This document shows positions 43,887 to 54,521 of a DNA stretch of 64,000 nt, piece after piece (the stretch's first letter is position 1; each line of letters starts with the position of its first letter). Source of the stretch: Onchidella celtica (Eukaryota; Mollusca; Gastropoda; Systellommatophora; Onchidiidae). Under the pieces are notes generated by a model, which worked only from the letters and a program-made list of their open reading frames with translations, was not told the origin of the DNA and did not search any database. The translations under genes were made by a program, and so were the position numbers. Location of the stretch: assembly GCA_963931925.1 (NCBI GenBank), contig OZ007576.1, positions 11,829,518 to 11,893,517 of the forward strand. The letters are read 5' to 3'.

Positions 43887-46800
43887 TTAGGTCATGTCCA
43901 ACTGTCTTCCAAATGGCCAGTAATAAAGTAAAGGTCTTGGTCTAGGCAATGTTTCATACTGTACTGGATCAAAGCAGAGCGAAATGTTAGACCATTGACT
44001 GGCTGGTAGTCGTGGTACAGGTGTTTGGAACATGAGCATACGCTGAAGTATGAGTGGGAGGCCTGTCTGTTTGATACGTTCTTCTCTCTGAGTGCCGGGC
44101 CCTAGAGCTGAAGACACCGCTATAAAGGCTAACTTGACCAGTGGCCAGGGATGTCGCATGGCTTGCCGAAGAAAACTCATTAGAACTTCGCCTTCCTCAG
44201 TGAATCTGTTTGACACAGATGATGGTGTCATAGGCTTAGAAGCGATTCGACGAATAAGTTTTACATCTGCATTTGTAATGAAACAACAGACAAACATATA
44301 TTTGACAGCATGCACATTATCTAGATTTCGTGCCCAGGGGAGCTGAGAAAATGCATGCAAATTGTTCAGAGCTATCCATAAACATGTTAAAAAATTAGAA
44401 TCAAATTGAAAAGCAGCTGTTCGCGGGGACACATGTTTGTCCTCAAGCAATGATACATTGGAAAAGTCCAGAAAGGGGTTCACATATCTCTCAATCAATA
44501 CAGAAATTGCGGCCAAAGCATTGCGCCTTGCACCAGAATAGGAACTGTGAAGAGGAAGAAACTGTAAGGACTGTAACGTGTGAAGTAGAACATTTTCTCC
44601 TGTGCTGTCTAACAGAGAAGGATCAGCTCCACTATCAGGTAAAATTGCCAGACAAGCCTGGTTATCTGTACACATTAGTGCTGTCCAGCCATCGGTGTCT
44701 TGTTTGTTAGGGTCAGCTCCCCTATCTAGTAGTACTTTAACCATTTCCACATAACCTTGAATTGATGCAAATATTAGCGCTGTCATGTCATCTTTATCAT
44801 GTTTGTTTTGGTCAGTTCCATTGTCTAGTAGTACTTTAACCACCTCCACATGACCTTGACATGATGCTAATATTAACGGTGTCCTACCATCATTGTCGTG
44901 TTTGTTGTGGTCAGCTCCCCTGTCCAGCAGTACTTTAACCACCTCCACATGACCTTTCCATGATGCAAATATCAACGGTGTCCTACCACCATTGTCGTGT
45001 TTGTTATGGTCAGCTCCCCTGTCCAATAGTAGTTTAACCGCCTCCAAGTGACCTTCACGTGATGCTTCTAGTAACGTTGTCCTTCCATCATTGTCTTGTT
45101 TGTTAGGGTCAGTGCCCCAGTCCAGTAGTACTTTAACCACCTCCACATGACCTTGATTTGATGCAATTATTAGCGCTGTCGTGCCATCTTCGTCATGTTT
45201 GTTATGGTCAGTTCCATTGTCCAGTAGTACTTTTACGACCTCCACATGACCTTGACAGGAGGCGTATACCAACGGTGTCCTACCAGCATTGTCTTGTTTG
45301 TTATGGTCAGCTCCTCTGTCCAGCAGTACTTTAACCACCTCCACATGACCTTCACATGATGCAAATATCAACGGTGTCCTATCAGCATTGTCTTGTTTGT
45401 TATGGTCAGCTCCCCTGTCCAGTAGTACTTTAACCACCTCCACGTGACCTCGGCGGGATGCGTGTATCAACGGTGTCTTACATTCACTGTCTTGTTTGTA
45501 ATGGTCAGCTCCCCTGTCCAGTAGTAGTTTAATTACCTCCACATGACCTTCACGTGATGCCTCTAGCAACGGTGCTCTGCCATTATGGTCTTGTTTGTTA
45601 GGGTCAGCGCCCCTGTCCAGTAGCACTTTAACCAACCCCACATGACCTTGACATGATGCCCTCATTAACAATGGTTCACCATATTTGTTTTCTTTGGTAT
45701 GGTCAGCTCCCCTGTCCAGCAGTACTTTAACAACATCCACACGACCTTCATATGACGCCCACATTAATGCTGTTTCGCCGTCCTTGTCTTGTTTGTTATA
45801 CTCAGCTCCCCTGGCTAGAAGTATTTTAACTACCTCCACATGACCTTGACTTGATGCCCACATTAATGCTGTTTCGCCATCTTTATCTTGTATGTTAGGG
45901 TCAGCTCCCCTGTCCAGTAATACTTTAGCCACATCCTTATGACCTTCATATAATGCCCACATTAATGCTGTTTCGCCACAATTGTCTTGTTTGTTATAGT
46001 CAGCTCCTCTGTCCAATAATACTTTAAGCACCTCCACATGACCTTGACATGAGGCGTCTATCAATGGTGTCCTTCCACCACTGTCTTGTTTGTTAAGGTC
46101 AGCTCCCCAGTCCAGTAGTACTTTAACCACCTCCACATGACCTTGATATGATGCCCTCATTAACGATGTTTTCTCACATTTGTCTTGTTTATCATCTTCA
46201 GCTCCCCAGTCCAATAGTATTTTAGCCACATCCATATGACCTTGATATGATGCCCCCATTAATGCTGTTTCGCCATCTTTGTCTTGTTTGTTGTGTTCAG
46301 CTCCCTTGTCCAGTAGTACTTGAACCACCTTCACATGACCTTGACATGAGGCGTCTATCAACGGTGTCCTACCACCGCTGTCTTGTTTGTTGTGGTCAGC
46401 TCCCTTGTCCAGTAGTACTTGAACCACCTTCAGATGACCTTGATATGAGGCGTCTATCAACGGTGTCCTGCCACCGCTGTCTTGTTTGTTGTGGTCAGCT
46501 CCCTTGTCCAGTAGTACTTGAACCACCTCCACATGGCCTTGACATGAGGCGTCTATCAACGGTGTCCTACCACCGCTGTCTTGTTTGTTGTGGTCAGCTC
46601 CCTTGTCCAGTAGTACTTGAACCACGTTCAGATGACCTTGATATGAGGCGTCTATCAACGGTGTCCTGCCACCGCTGTCTTCTTTGTTGTGGTCAGCTCC
46701 CTTGTCCAGTAGTACTTGAACCACCTCCACATGGCCTTGACATGAGGCGTCTATCAACGGTGTCCTGCCACCGCTGTCTTGTTTGTTGTGGTCAGCTCCC

Positions 46801-49475
46801 TTGTCCAGTAGTACTTGAACCACCTTCACATGACCTTGACATGAGGCGTCTATCAACGGTGTCCTGCCACTGCTGTCTTGTTTGCTGTGGTCAGCTCCCT
46901 TGTCCAGTAGTACTTGAACCACCTTCACATGACCTTGACATGAGGCGTCTATCAACGGTGTCCTGCCACCGCTGTCTTGTTTGTTGTGGTCAGCTCCCTT
47001 GTCCAGTAGTACTTGAACCACCTTCACATGACCTTGATATGAGGCGTCTGTCAACGGTGTCCTGCCACCGCTGTCTTGTTTGCTGTGGTCAGCTCCCTTG
47101 TCCAGTAGTACTTGAACCACCTTCACATGACCTTGACATGAGGCGTCTATCAACGGTGTCCTACCACCGCTGTCTTGTATGCTGTGGTCAGCTCCCTTGT
47201 CCAGTAGTACTTGAACCACCTTCAGATGACCTTGATATGAGGCGTCTATCAACGGTGTCCTGCCACCGCTGTCTTGTTTGTTGTGGTCAGCTCCCTTGTC
47301 CAGTAGTACTTGAACCACCTTCACATGACCTTGATATGAGGCGTCTATCAACGGTGTCCTGCCACTGCTGTCTTGTTTGTTGTGGTCAGCTCCTTTGTCC
47401 AGTAGTACTTTAACCACCTCCACATGACCTTGATATGATGCAAATATCAATGGTGTTCTACCATCATTGTCTTGTTTGTTATGGTCAACTCCAATGTTCA
47501 ATAGTACTTGAACCACTCCTATATGGCCTTGACCTGAAGCGTCTATCAATGGTGTTTTACCACCGTTGTCTTGTTTATTATGGTCAGCTCCCCTGTCCAG
47601 TAGCACTTGAACCACCTCCAGATGACCTTGACATGAGGCGTCTATCAACGGTGTCCTACCACCGTTGTCTTTGTTGTTATGGTCAGCTCCCCTGGCTAGT
47701 AGTATTTGAACCACCTCCACATGACCCTGACATGAAGCTTCTATCAACGGTTTCCTATCAACGTTGTCTTGTTTGTTGTGGTCAGCTCCCCTGTCTAATA
47801 GTACTTTAACCACCACCACGTGACCTTGATTTGATGCAAATATCAACGCTGTTCTACCATCCTTGTCTTGTTTGTTGGGGTCAGCTCCCCTGGCCAGTAG
47901 TACTTCAACCACCTCCACATGACCTTCACGTGATGCGTCTATCAACGATGTCCTACCACCATTGTCTTGTTTGTTGGGGTCAGCGCCCCTGTCCAGTAGT
48001 ACCTTAACCACCTCTACATGGCCTTGACATGATGCCCTCATTAACCATGGTTTACTATATTTGTTTTCTTTGGCATGGTCAGCTACCCTGTCCAGTAGTA
48101 CTTTGATCACATCCATGTGACCTTCAGATGATGCCCACTTTAATGGTGTTTTGGCATCCATGTTTCGTTTATTATGGACAGCTCCCCTGGCTAGTAGTAC
48201 TTTAACCACGTCCTTATGACCTTCATATAATGCCCACATTAATGCTGTTTCGCCACCCTTGTTTTGTTTGTTATGGTCAGCCCCCCTGTCCAGTAGTACT
48301 TTAACCACTTCCACATGACCGTGACATGATGCAAATATCAACGGTGTCCTATCATCATTGTCTTGTTTGTTAGGGTCAGCTCCCCTGTCCAGTAGTACTT
48401 GAACCACCTCCACATGACCTTGACAGGAGGCATATATCAACGGTGTCCTACCACCACTGTCTTGTGTGTTTTGATCAGCTCCCCGGTCCAGTAGTACTTT
48501 AACTACCTCCACATGACCTTGACAGGAGGCGTATATCAACGGTGTCCTACCATCACTGTCTTGTGTGTTTTGACCAGCTCCCCTGTCCAGTAGTACTTTA
48601 ACCACCTTCACATGACCTTGATTTGATGCAAATATCAACGGTGTCCTATCATCATTGTCTTGTTTGTTAGGGTCAGCTCCCCGGTCCACTAATAATTTAA
48701 CCATCTCCGTATGGCCTTTAAACGATGCATTCATTGGCACTATACTGCCATCTCTGTCTTGTTTGTTATGATTAGTTACTTTTTCTGACAGTAGTTCGAC
48801 GAAAACCAAGTTTCTTGAAAACGATGCCATCATTAACGCCGTTCTTTTATGCATATTTTCCTTATTAGGATCAACTCCCTTTTCTAGAAGTATTTTAACC
48901 ATCCCTGCATTTCCTTGATACGATGCTTTCATTAACGCAGTCGTTCCATATTTATTTTCCTTGTTAGGGTCACTTCCTTTTTCCATTAATGCTCTCACAA
49001 CCTCCATATTGCCTTGATATGATGCTTTCATTAATGCAGTCGTTCCATATCTATTTTCCTGGTTAGGGTCACTGCCCCCTTCAAGCAGTACTCTAACCAC
49101 AGACATGTAACCTTGATACGATGCTTTCATTAAAGCTGTAGTTCCATATCTATTTCCAATGTTAGGGTCACTCCCGCATATTAGCAGTAGTTTGACTATC
49201 TCCATTTCACCTCGGTAGGATGACTTCATTGACGCTGTCTCCCCATATTTGTCTTGCTTGTTAGGTTCACTGCCCTTTTCTAACAGTACTTTAACCACAT
49301 CCACATTTCCTTGGTACGATGCTTTCATCAACGCTGTCTTGCCATCACAGTTATGTTTGTTTGGGTCAGCTCCTTCTTCTACTATTTCCTCAACCACTTC
49401 CACATTCCCTTGACATGATGCCTTCATTAGCGCTGTCTCTCCACGAATGCCTCGCTGGTTAACTTCACTTCCCAT
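43887..49475 (-). CDS. Giant ankyrin-repeat protein with C-terminal SOCS-box-like domain (gene 2)
   Basis: Single frame of 1862 residues starting MGSEVNQRGIRGETALMKAS, with an in-frame stop ~45 bases upstream. Residues ~10-1610 hold about 48 ankyrin repeats. The first seven after the duplication border match gene 1 one for one (GTTALMKASYQGNMEVV type), and the last ~250 residues match gene 1 almost fully, with only DLT/DMT differing in the last ~87. Between them, repeat number and order differ. Roughly 47385 down to 46291 holds 11 near-identical repeats of the type GRTPLIDASCQGHVKVVQVL. The C-terminus has PWPLVKLAFIAVSSALG and GLPLILQRMLMF, a SOCS-box-like module lacking the BC-box cysteine. 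Role by family: binding scaffold, possibly a substrate adaptor of a Cullin ligase; the target is unknown. The coding region has no intron, and an LTR cluster begins 463 bases upstream. Confidence 0.88.
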   Translation of the reverse strand: MGSEVNQRGIRGETALMKASCQGNVEVVEEIVEEGADPNKHNCDGKTALMKASYQGNVDVVKVLLEKGSEPNKQDKYGETASMKSSYRGEMEIVKLLLICGSDPNIGNRYGTTALMKASYQGYMSVVRVLLEGGSDPNQENRYGTTALMKASYQGNMEVVRALMEKGSDPNKENKYGTTALMKASYQGNAGMVKILLEKGVDPNKENMHKRTALMMASFSRNLVFVELLSEKVTNHNKQDRDGSIVPMNASFKGHTEMVKLLVDRGADPNKQDNDDRTPLIFASNQGHVKVVKVLLDRGAGQNTQDSDGRTPLIYASCQGHVEVVKVLLDRGADQNTQDSGGRTPLIYASCQGHVEVVQVLLDRGADPNKQDNDDRTPLIFASCHGHVEVVKVLLDRGADHNKQNKGGETALMWALYEGHKDVVKVLLARGAVHNKRNMDAKTPLKWASSEGHMDVIKVLLDRVADHAKENKYSKPWLMRASCQGHVEVVKVLLDRGADPNKQDNGGRTSLIDASREGHVEVVEVLLARGADPNKQDKDGRTALIFASNQGHVVVVKVLLDRGADHNKQDNVDRKPLIEASCQGHVEVVQILLARGADHNNKDNGGRTPLIDASCQGHLEVVQVLLDRGADHNKQDNGGKTPLIDASGQGHIGVVQVLLNIGVDHNKQDNDGRTPLIFASYQGHVEVVKVLLDKGADHNKQDSSGRTPLIDASYQGHVKVVQVLLDKGADHNKQDSGGRTPLIDASYQGHLKVVQVLLDKGADHSIQDSGGRTPLIDASCQGHVKVVQVLLDKGADHSKQDSGGRTPLTDASYQGHVKVVQVLLDKGADHNKQDSGGRTPLIDASCQGHVKVVQVLLDKGADHSKQDSSGRTPLIDASCQGHVKVVQVLLDKGADHNKQDSGGRTPLIDASCQGHVEVVQVLLDKGADHNKEDSGGRTPLIDASYQGHLNVVQVLLDKGADHNKQDSGGRTPLIDASCQGHVEVVQVLLDKGADHNKQDSGGRTPLIDASYQGHLKVVQVLLDKGADHNKQDSGGRTPLIDASCQGHVKVVQVLLDKGAEHNKQDKDGETALMGASYQGHMDVAKILLDWGAEDDKQDKCEKTSLMRASYQGHVEVVKVLLDWGADLNKQDSGGRTPLIDASCQGHVEVLKVLLDRGADYNKQDNCGETALMWALYEGHKDVAKVLLDRGADPNIQDKDGETALMWASSQGHVEVVKILLARGAEYNKQDKDGETALMWASYEGRVDVVKVLLDRGADHTKENKYGEPLLMRASCQGHVGLVKVLLDRGADPNKQDHNGRAPLLEASREGHVEVIKLLLDRGADHYKQDSECKTPLIHASRRGHVEVVKVLLDRGADHNKQDNADRTPLIFASCEGHVEVVKVLLDRGADHNKQDNAGRTPLVYASCQGHVEVVKVLLDNGTDHNKHDEDGTTALIIASNQGHVEVVKVLLDWGTDPNKQDNDGRTTLLEASREGHLEAVKLLLDRGADHNKHDNGGRTPLIFASWKGHVEVVKVLLDRGADHNKHDNDGRTPLILASCQGHVEVVKVLLDNGTDQNKHDKDDMTALIFASIQGYVEMVKVLLDRGADPNKQDTDGWTALMCTDNQACLAILPDSGADPSLLDSTGENVLLHTLQSLQFLPLHSSYSGARRNALAAISVLIERYVNPFLDFSNVSLLEDKHVSPRTAAFQFDSNFLTCLWIALNNLHAFSQLPWARNLDNVHAVKYMFVCCFITNADVKLIRRIASKPMTPSSVSNRFTEEGEVLMSFLRQAMRHPWPLVKLAFIAVSSALGPGTQREERIKQTGLPLILQRMLMFQTPVPRLPASQWSNISLCFDPVQYETLPRPRPLLYYWPFGRQLDMT
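46291..47385 (-). repeat. Homogenised 99-bp coding repeat array (about 11 units)
   Basis: Units of exactly 99 bp, each one ankyrin repeat, differ by only a few bases, mostly at codons for SC/SY, HV/HL, KVV/EVV and SGG/SSG. Part of it alternates SYQGHLKVV and SCQGHVEVV, a 198-bp two-repeat period. Flanking repeats are clearly more diverged. Because all units share frame and sequence, the antisense strand is also open for 388 codons. Confidence 0.92.
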
Positions 49476-49937
49476 TTGTGACTGTCCTTTAGCCCCAATG
49501 GGACGGATCGGTAGAGAGTCTTAGGGCATCATTCCACCGTCTGTTTGCCAACTAAAGATTTTGGTCGTCTGTCTGTCGCCACTTCACCATAGGCCTTCCT
49601 AGTCTTCGTTGTCGATTGTCGTTCCAGTGCAGAACTTGATTGGCAGGTCTGGAGGGTGGTAGACTAACAAAGTGCCCTGACAAGAACGATTTGTCTGAAA
49701 ATACACAGTTTGCAACAAGATGTCTCGCTGTAGGTCACAACTGGAGCTTGACTGTGTCACTTGTTTGCCAAGTGATTTTCTGGAACATGACAGGAAAGGA
49801 AGTCATTGAATGCGTCATACAGTAATGATGTTATTAAGGACGGATTTCATTAAAACTGGTACACATTTAACTGACAGACGATTTGGACAGTTTTACATTG
49901 TACATGACGGAATACAAAAATATTGGCGTCTGGTGAG
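49476..49937. promoter_or_regulatory. Presumed 5' flank and promoter region of ankyrin gene 2
   Basis: 462 bases between the start codon and the first LTR. No canonical TATA box could be fixed. An acceptor-like aaaggacag ends six bases before the ATG on the minus strand but has no good pyrimidine tract. The whole core promoter must lie here or in the LTR. Confidence 0.35.
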
Positions 49938-51125
49938 TGTCACAAATCCCAGACTGGGAGATGTAATAAGTTATGACAGGACAACAATCACGAACGAACA
50001 AGTTTAACACTTAACAGAACAACCCATCAGACTCACACATTTATTAAACATAATTATACAGATAATAGCGCAACTACATAGATCATATTATTGAATTTAA
50101 CTGCCGTACAACGGCCTTATTCCCACATGCACTCTTCCTCGGATCCACCACCCGGTAGTTACTTCCTAAAGACACTTCGGCCTCAGCCTCTCCCCTCAGG
50201 GTCTTAATAGCACATTAATAATTCACTGGCACCGCAGTCTCTCAATATCACCTTCCTATTGCCATAACACCTTAGCATTCCACTAGCACCTCAGCAGGGC
50301 AATAGCACATTATCATTTCAATAGCCCATCAACATGGCAATAGTACATTATCATTTCAATAGCCCATCAACAGGGCAATAGTACATTATCATTTCAATTA
50401 GCACATTCACTCTCATATCTACGTCCCTGTCCGTGGCCTGACTGCCACGACTTTATGTGCCTCTACTGTCCTGCACCGACAGCCTCACTTCTGGCCTATG
50501 TGTGGCCTCCGGCCCTATGCTGGCCTATCCCCTGTGCTCACCGAGGTGGCTCTTCGGCCCGTCCCCGACACCTACAAGAATAACATTACATTGGTATAAT
50601 ACCATACCATTTCTATTCACTCCACCTCTCCTTACAACCCATGAAGCGTACACACAATAGTTCCCATTACACTCACCAAACATCTTACGGTAACACACCT
50701 CCATCGTAGTACACAATACTCACTCGTGCTACAAATCCATGAACTCAACTTTCATCTATCGCTCATGGCGCACATTGCTATATCCAATATCAAGGACTTC
50801 CACATTCCTCACATACACTTATTTACATCATGGTAATAGACGAATATAATACATCAATCATAATTATCAATCATCGTTTCACCTACCAGTCATCACTGGA
50901 AAAAACTCTCTCACTAGTCTTCCGACTGCTCCCCTTATGTTCGCCCACTGGGCTTTCTCTTGCGTCCGCTCTTTAGGACGTTCTAACTTGCATTGATAGT
51001 AATACAGCGCTCTCGCCTCCTTCAGACCCCCACCACTCATAACATGCACGCTTTCCCCCACTTGTCTACGTGCGTTAATTTTACTCTCCTCCTTTCCCCC
51101 CGTAATTATTAACTGTCGCTCACTC
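49938..51125 (-). repeat. LTR 1 (long subtype), 3'-truncated by 12 bases
   Basis: Begins on plus with TGTCACAAATCCCAG and runs to cgctcactc. The terminal ccactcgtgaca present in LTR 3 is replaced by the start of LTR 2. On the minus strand, AATAAA (50040-50045 on plus) lies ~105 bases before the LTR end, as expected for R/U5. About three 38-bp repeats (caatagcccatcaac...) at 50283-50400 define the long subtype. Confidence 0.85.
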
Positions 51126-52257
51126 TGTCACAAATCCCAGACTGGGAGATGTAATAGTTTATGACAGGACGACAATCACGAACAAATAAGTTTAACACTT
51201 AACAAAACAACCCATCAGACTCACACATTTATTAAACATAATTATACATATAATAGCGCAATTACATACATTATATTATTGAAATGAACTGCCGTACAAC
51301 GGCCTTATTCTCACACACACTCTCCCTCGGATCCACAATCCGGTAGTACTCGTAAAGGCACTTCGGCCTCAGCCTCTCCCCTCAGGGTCTTAATAGTACA
51401 TTAATGATTCACTGGCACCGCAGTCTCTCAATATCACCTTCCTATTGTCATACACCTTATCAGTTCACTTGCCCATCAACATGGCAATAATATAGTATCT
51501 CATTCACTCTCATATCTACGTCCCTGTCCGTGGCCTGACTGCCACGACTTTATGTGCCTCTACTGTCCTGCACTGACAGCCTCACTTCTGGCCTATGTGT
51601 GGCCTCCGGCCCTATGCTGGCCTATCCCGTGTGCTCATCGAGGTGGCTCTGCGGCCCGTCCCCGACACCTACAAGAATAACATTACATTGGTATAATACA
51701 CTGCCATTTCTATTCATTCCACCTCTCCTTACAATCCAGGAAGCGTACACACACTAGTTCACCTTTCACTCACCACACATCTTACGGTAACACACCTCCA
51801 TCGGAGTACACACTACTCACTCGCGCTACAAATCCATGAACTCACTTTCATCTATCGCTCATGGCGCACATTGCTATATCCAATATCAAGGACTTCCACA
51901 TTCCTCACATATACTTATTCACATCATGGTAATAGACGAATATAATATAATACATCAATCATAATAATCAATCAACGTTCTACATACCAGTCATTACTGG
52001 AAAGACTTTCTCACTAGTCTTCTCGACTGCTCCCTTTATGTCCGCCCGATGGGCTCTTATTCACAGATCCGCTCCCTAGGACCTTCTAACTTGCAGTGAT
52101 AGTAATACCGCGCTTTCGCCTCATTCAGACCCCCCCCACTACTCACAACAGCACGCTTAACTTGCTGTCTACTGTGAGCCCTTCTTACTCTACACCCGCT
52201 CTGTAGCAATCCCCTTAATTGCACTCACTCCACTCGTGACACACTCCACTCGTGACA
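51126..52257 (-). repeat. LTR 2 (short subtype), 3' LTR of element B
   Basis: TGTCAC start at 51126, end cgtgaca at 52257 after a duplicated cactccactcgtgaca. Next to it, inward, is the polypurine tract of element B. It has one copy of the 38-bp unit and belongs to the same subtype as LTRs 4 and 5. Confidence 0.88.
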
Positions 52258-52274
52258 TCATCCCCCACCCCAAA
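52258..52274 (-). promoter_or_regulatory. Polypurine tract of element B
   Basis: Minus-strand TTTGGGGTGGGGGATGA directly before the 3' LTR. It primes plus-strand DNA synthesis in LTR retrotransposons. Identical tract in element A. Confidence 0.8.
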
Positions 52275-52612
52275 AAAATTAATGCAATTAATTTCAAATC
52301 GCATGAAGATGACTGTCAACGAGTGAGCGTGAGCAATACCTACATTAAAATGACCTACCAATGCCCCTAGCACATAAAATACCGGAATCAGGGGAAAATA
52401 TGGGGATCAATATGCCCTGCACTATGCATATATGTATCACATCATCAATAGCTAACTAAACACAATACCTAATACAGAATCAAAAACCAATCAACCTATC
52501 AACCATTCTTCATATCATATTTATAATGTCAATATTTTAAAGTCGACGACTCATTCACACAGATCCTGTCAATGTTCCTGTCCTCCGATGTATAAGCTCC
52601 TGAACTCTTCCC
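52275..52612. other. Non-coding 3' region of element B
   Basis: AT-rich spacer between the pol stop and the polypurine tract, matching 57571-57908 of element A with small indels. Confidence 0.7.
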
Positions 52613-54516
52613 CTAGGCTCGACTAAGGTAGTCGGCGATATGATTGCTGGTTCCTGGAATTGGTTGAATAACGAAGGTATACGGCTGCAAAGCCAATGCC
52701 CATCTAGACAAGCGTGGGCTGGACGAACGATTCTTCGACAAAAATGTCAGTGGCTTGTGGTCTGTCTGGATACAAAATTCTCGTCCCATGAGATAACGTC
52801 CCAATTTCTGGACGGACCACACAATGGCAAGACACTCACGCTCTATCACAGAATACTTTCTTTCTCTCTGCAATCGTCAAAGAATGACACGACATTAGGT
52901 ATGTCCTTCAACACCAGTCTCATCAATCGTGCAAACGTCGCTGGCGCGTTTACCAACCCAAATGGCATGACCTTAAATTGGAATAATCCAATGGGCGTTT
53001 GGAACGCCGTGTATTGATTAGACTCCTCAGTAAGAGGGATTTCCCAATACCCTTTCGTCAAATCTATCTTGGAAAACCACGTGGACCCGGCCAATGAAGC
53101 TATTAGTTCCTCCTGAAACGGAATAGGCTCCCTATCGCCTACCGTAATAGTGTTCAATCTTCGAAAATCAATACAGAACCGCTCCGATCCATCAAGTTTT
53201 TTCACGAGGACGATGGGTGATGAATACGGCGATGTTGATGGTTCTATCACATCTAACTTCAACATTGACTCAACTTCCTTTATAACTCTATCTCTCGAAG
53301 AAAAAGGCAGCGGATAAGGTCTAAGAAATACTGGCTTATCCGAAGTCAACTTTATTTGGTGCTGGATCACCGTAGTGCGACCCGGCAAATCCGTAATAAC
53401 ATCCGGGAATTGACGCTAACAGGGTCTTAAGTTCCCTACTCCTTGAACTCGTAAGGTCAGGGTTAATTTTTACGTCCCTGTAACCTTGTGTCGGAGTTAA
53501 CTCCGGCAATTGAATTTGTAACTCTTCCTGCGCCTCGGTGTCGCTTACGTCACAGTCCAACTGGTCTACGACCCCCGTACAAGCAACAGAGAAGACAGTC
53601 TCCTCTGGTTTTGTCTGTGCACACAGATACTGTGGTCTCTCATAAAATCTCTGTAGCATATTAACATGGAAAACCTTACTCGTTCCATCAATGTGGATAG
53701 CGTAATCTACCTTTGAAACAACTCGCTCAATAACATAAGGACCTTTCCATGTCATCAATAACTTATTATGGTCCGTAGGTAACAACAATAGGACCTTGTC
53801 TCCTGGCTTAAAAATTCTCAATTTGGAACCTCTATCTTTATAGTCTTTTGCTCTTTTCGAAGCGATACTAGAAGCTTCTTCTGCTATAGTGCGCGCTGAA
53901 GATAATCTTTCTCTTAAATCAACAAGGTACTGAAACACTGAAATCTGCTCATCGTCTCCCGATGATGGCGACGTCATCATGTCCCGAAGAACATCAGTTG
54001 GACCCCTAGGACTACGACCATACATCATTTCAAACGGCGAGAATCCCGTTGACTCCTGCCGTACCTCTCTGTACGCGAATAATACTGCAGGGATATATCT
54101 ATCCCAATCTTTAGGGCGATCAGCAGCTACCTTACGCAGCATCGACTTTAGCGTCGAGTTCAATCTCTCGCACATGCCATTAGCCTGCGGATGATAAGGG
54201 GTGGTAGTGATGGGTTGTATGCTGAATAAGCGAAACAATTCCTTCATCATCTCCGAAGTAAATTGCGCGCCCCTATCAGACAAAATTTGTTCTGGTATTC
54301 CTACCCTAGCGAAAATTGCAAACAACGCTTCCGCGACTGCCTCAGACGTTATGGTCCGAAGAGGAATCGCCTCTGGCCATCTCGTAGCATTACATATGAC
54401 CGTTAAGAAAAATCGATTCCCCCTATCGGTAGCTGGGTGAATGGGGCCAACAAGGTCTATCGAAACCTTTTTAAACGGTTCCGAAACTGTGGGGATCTTT
54501 TGAAGAGGAGCCTGGG
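52613..54516 (-). pseudogene. Element B pol: integrase core and C-terminus, RT (truncated), RNase H tail
   Basis: Integrase core: first catalytic Asp in SIDLVGP (~54450), second in LSDRGAQFTSE, Glu in NGMCERLN, so the D,D,E set is present. Then FKPGDKVLLL and WKGPYVIERV (C-terminal domain). A one-base insertion near 53400-53415 breaks the frame before RT. RT keeps IVLVKKLDGS, IDLTKGYWEIP, MPFGLVNAPATFARL and FFDD, then jumps directly to RERKYS(V)IEREC of RNase H; the thumb and connection are deleted. The RNase H tail has TDHKPLTF and ends at 52613. Integrase-before-RT order is unambiguous on one strand. Compared with element A, this copy keeps the integrase core but loses RT. Confidence 0.88.
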
Positions 54517-54521
54517 GTGTA

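Larger units (their letters stand above)
41603..49355. repeat. Segmental duplication, copy 2
   Basis: Counterpart of 20628-26234. It is longer because of a 332-bp MITE (42501-42832), a 213-bp piggyBac-like MITE (43130-43342) and extra ankyrin repeats. Unlike copy 1, the ankyrin frame continues past the duplication border to its own start at 49475, so copy 2 probably retains the ancestral 5' end. Confidence 0.85.

Noticed and set aside
46247..47413. 388-codon plus-strand open frame with a repeating LVCCGQLPCPVVLEPP pattern
   Set aside because: It is the exact antisense of the homogenised ankyrin array; the openness follows from repeating one 99-bp unit in frame. No family similarity.
47435..47809. 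Second antisense repetitive frame in ankyrin gene 2
   Set aside because: Same cause as above, in more diverged repeats.
53979..54440. Plus-strand frames over the integrase region
   Set aside because: Antisense of integrase with clear D,D,E motifs on the minus strand.
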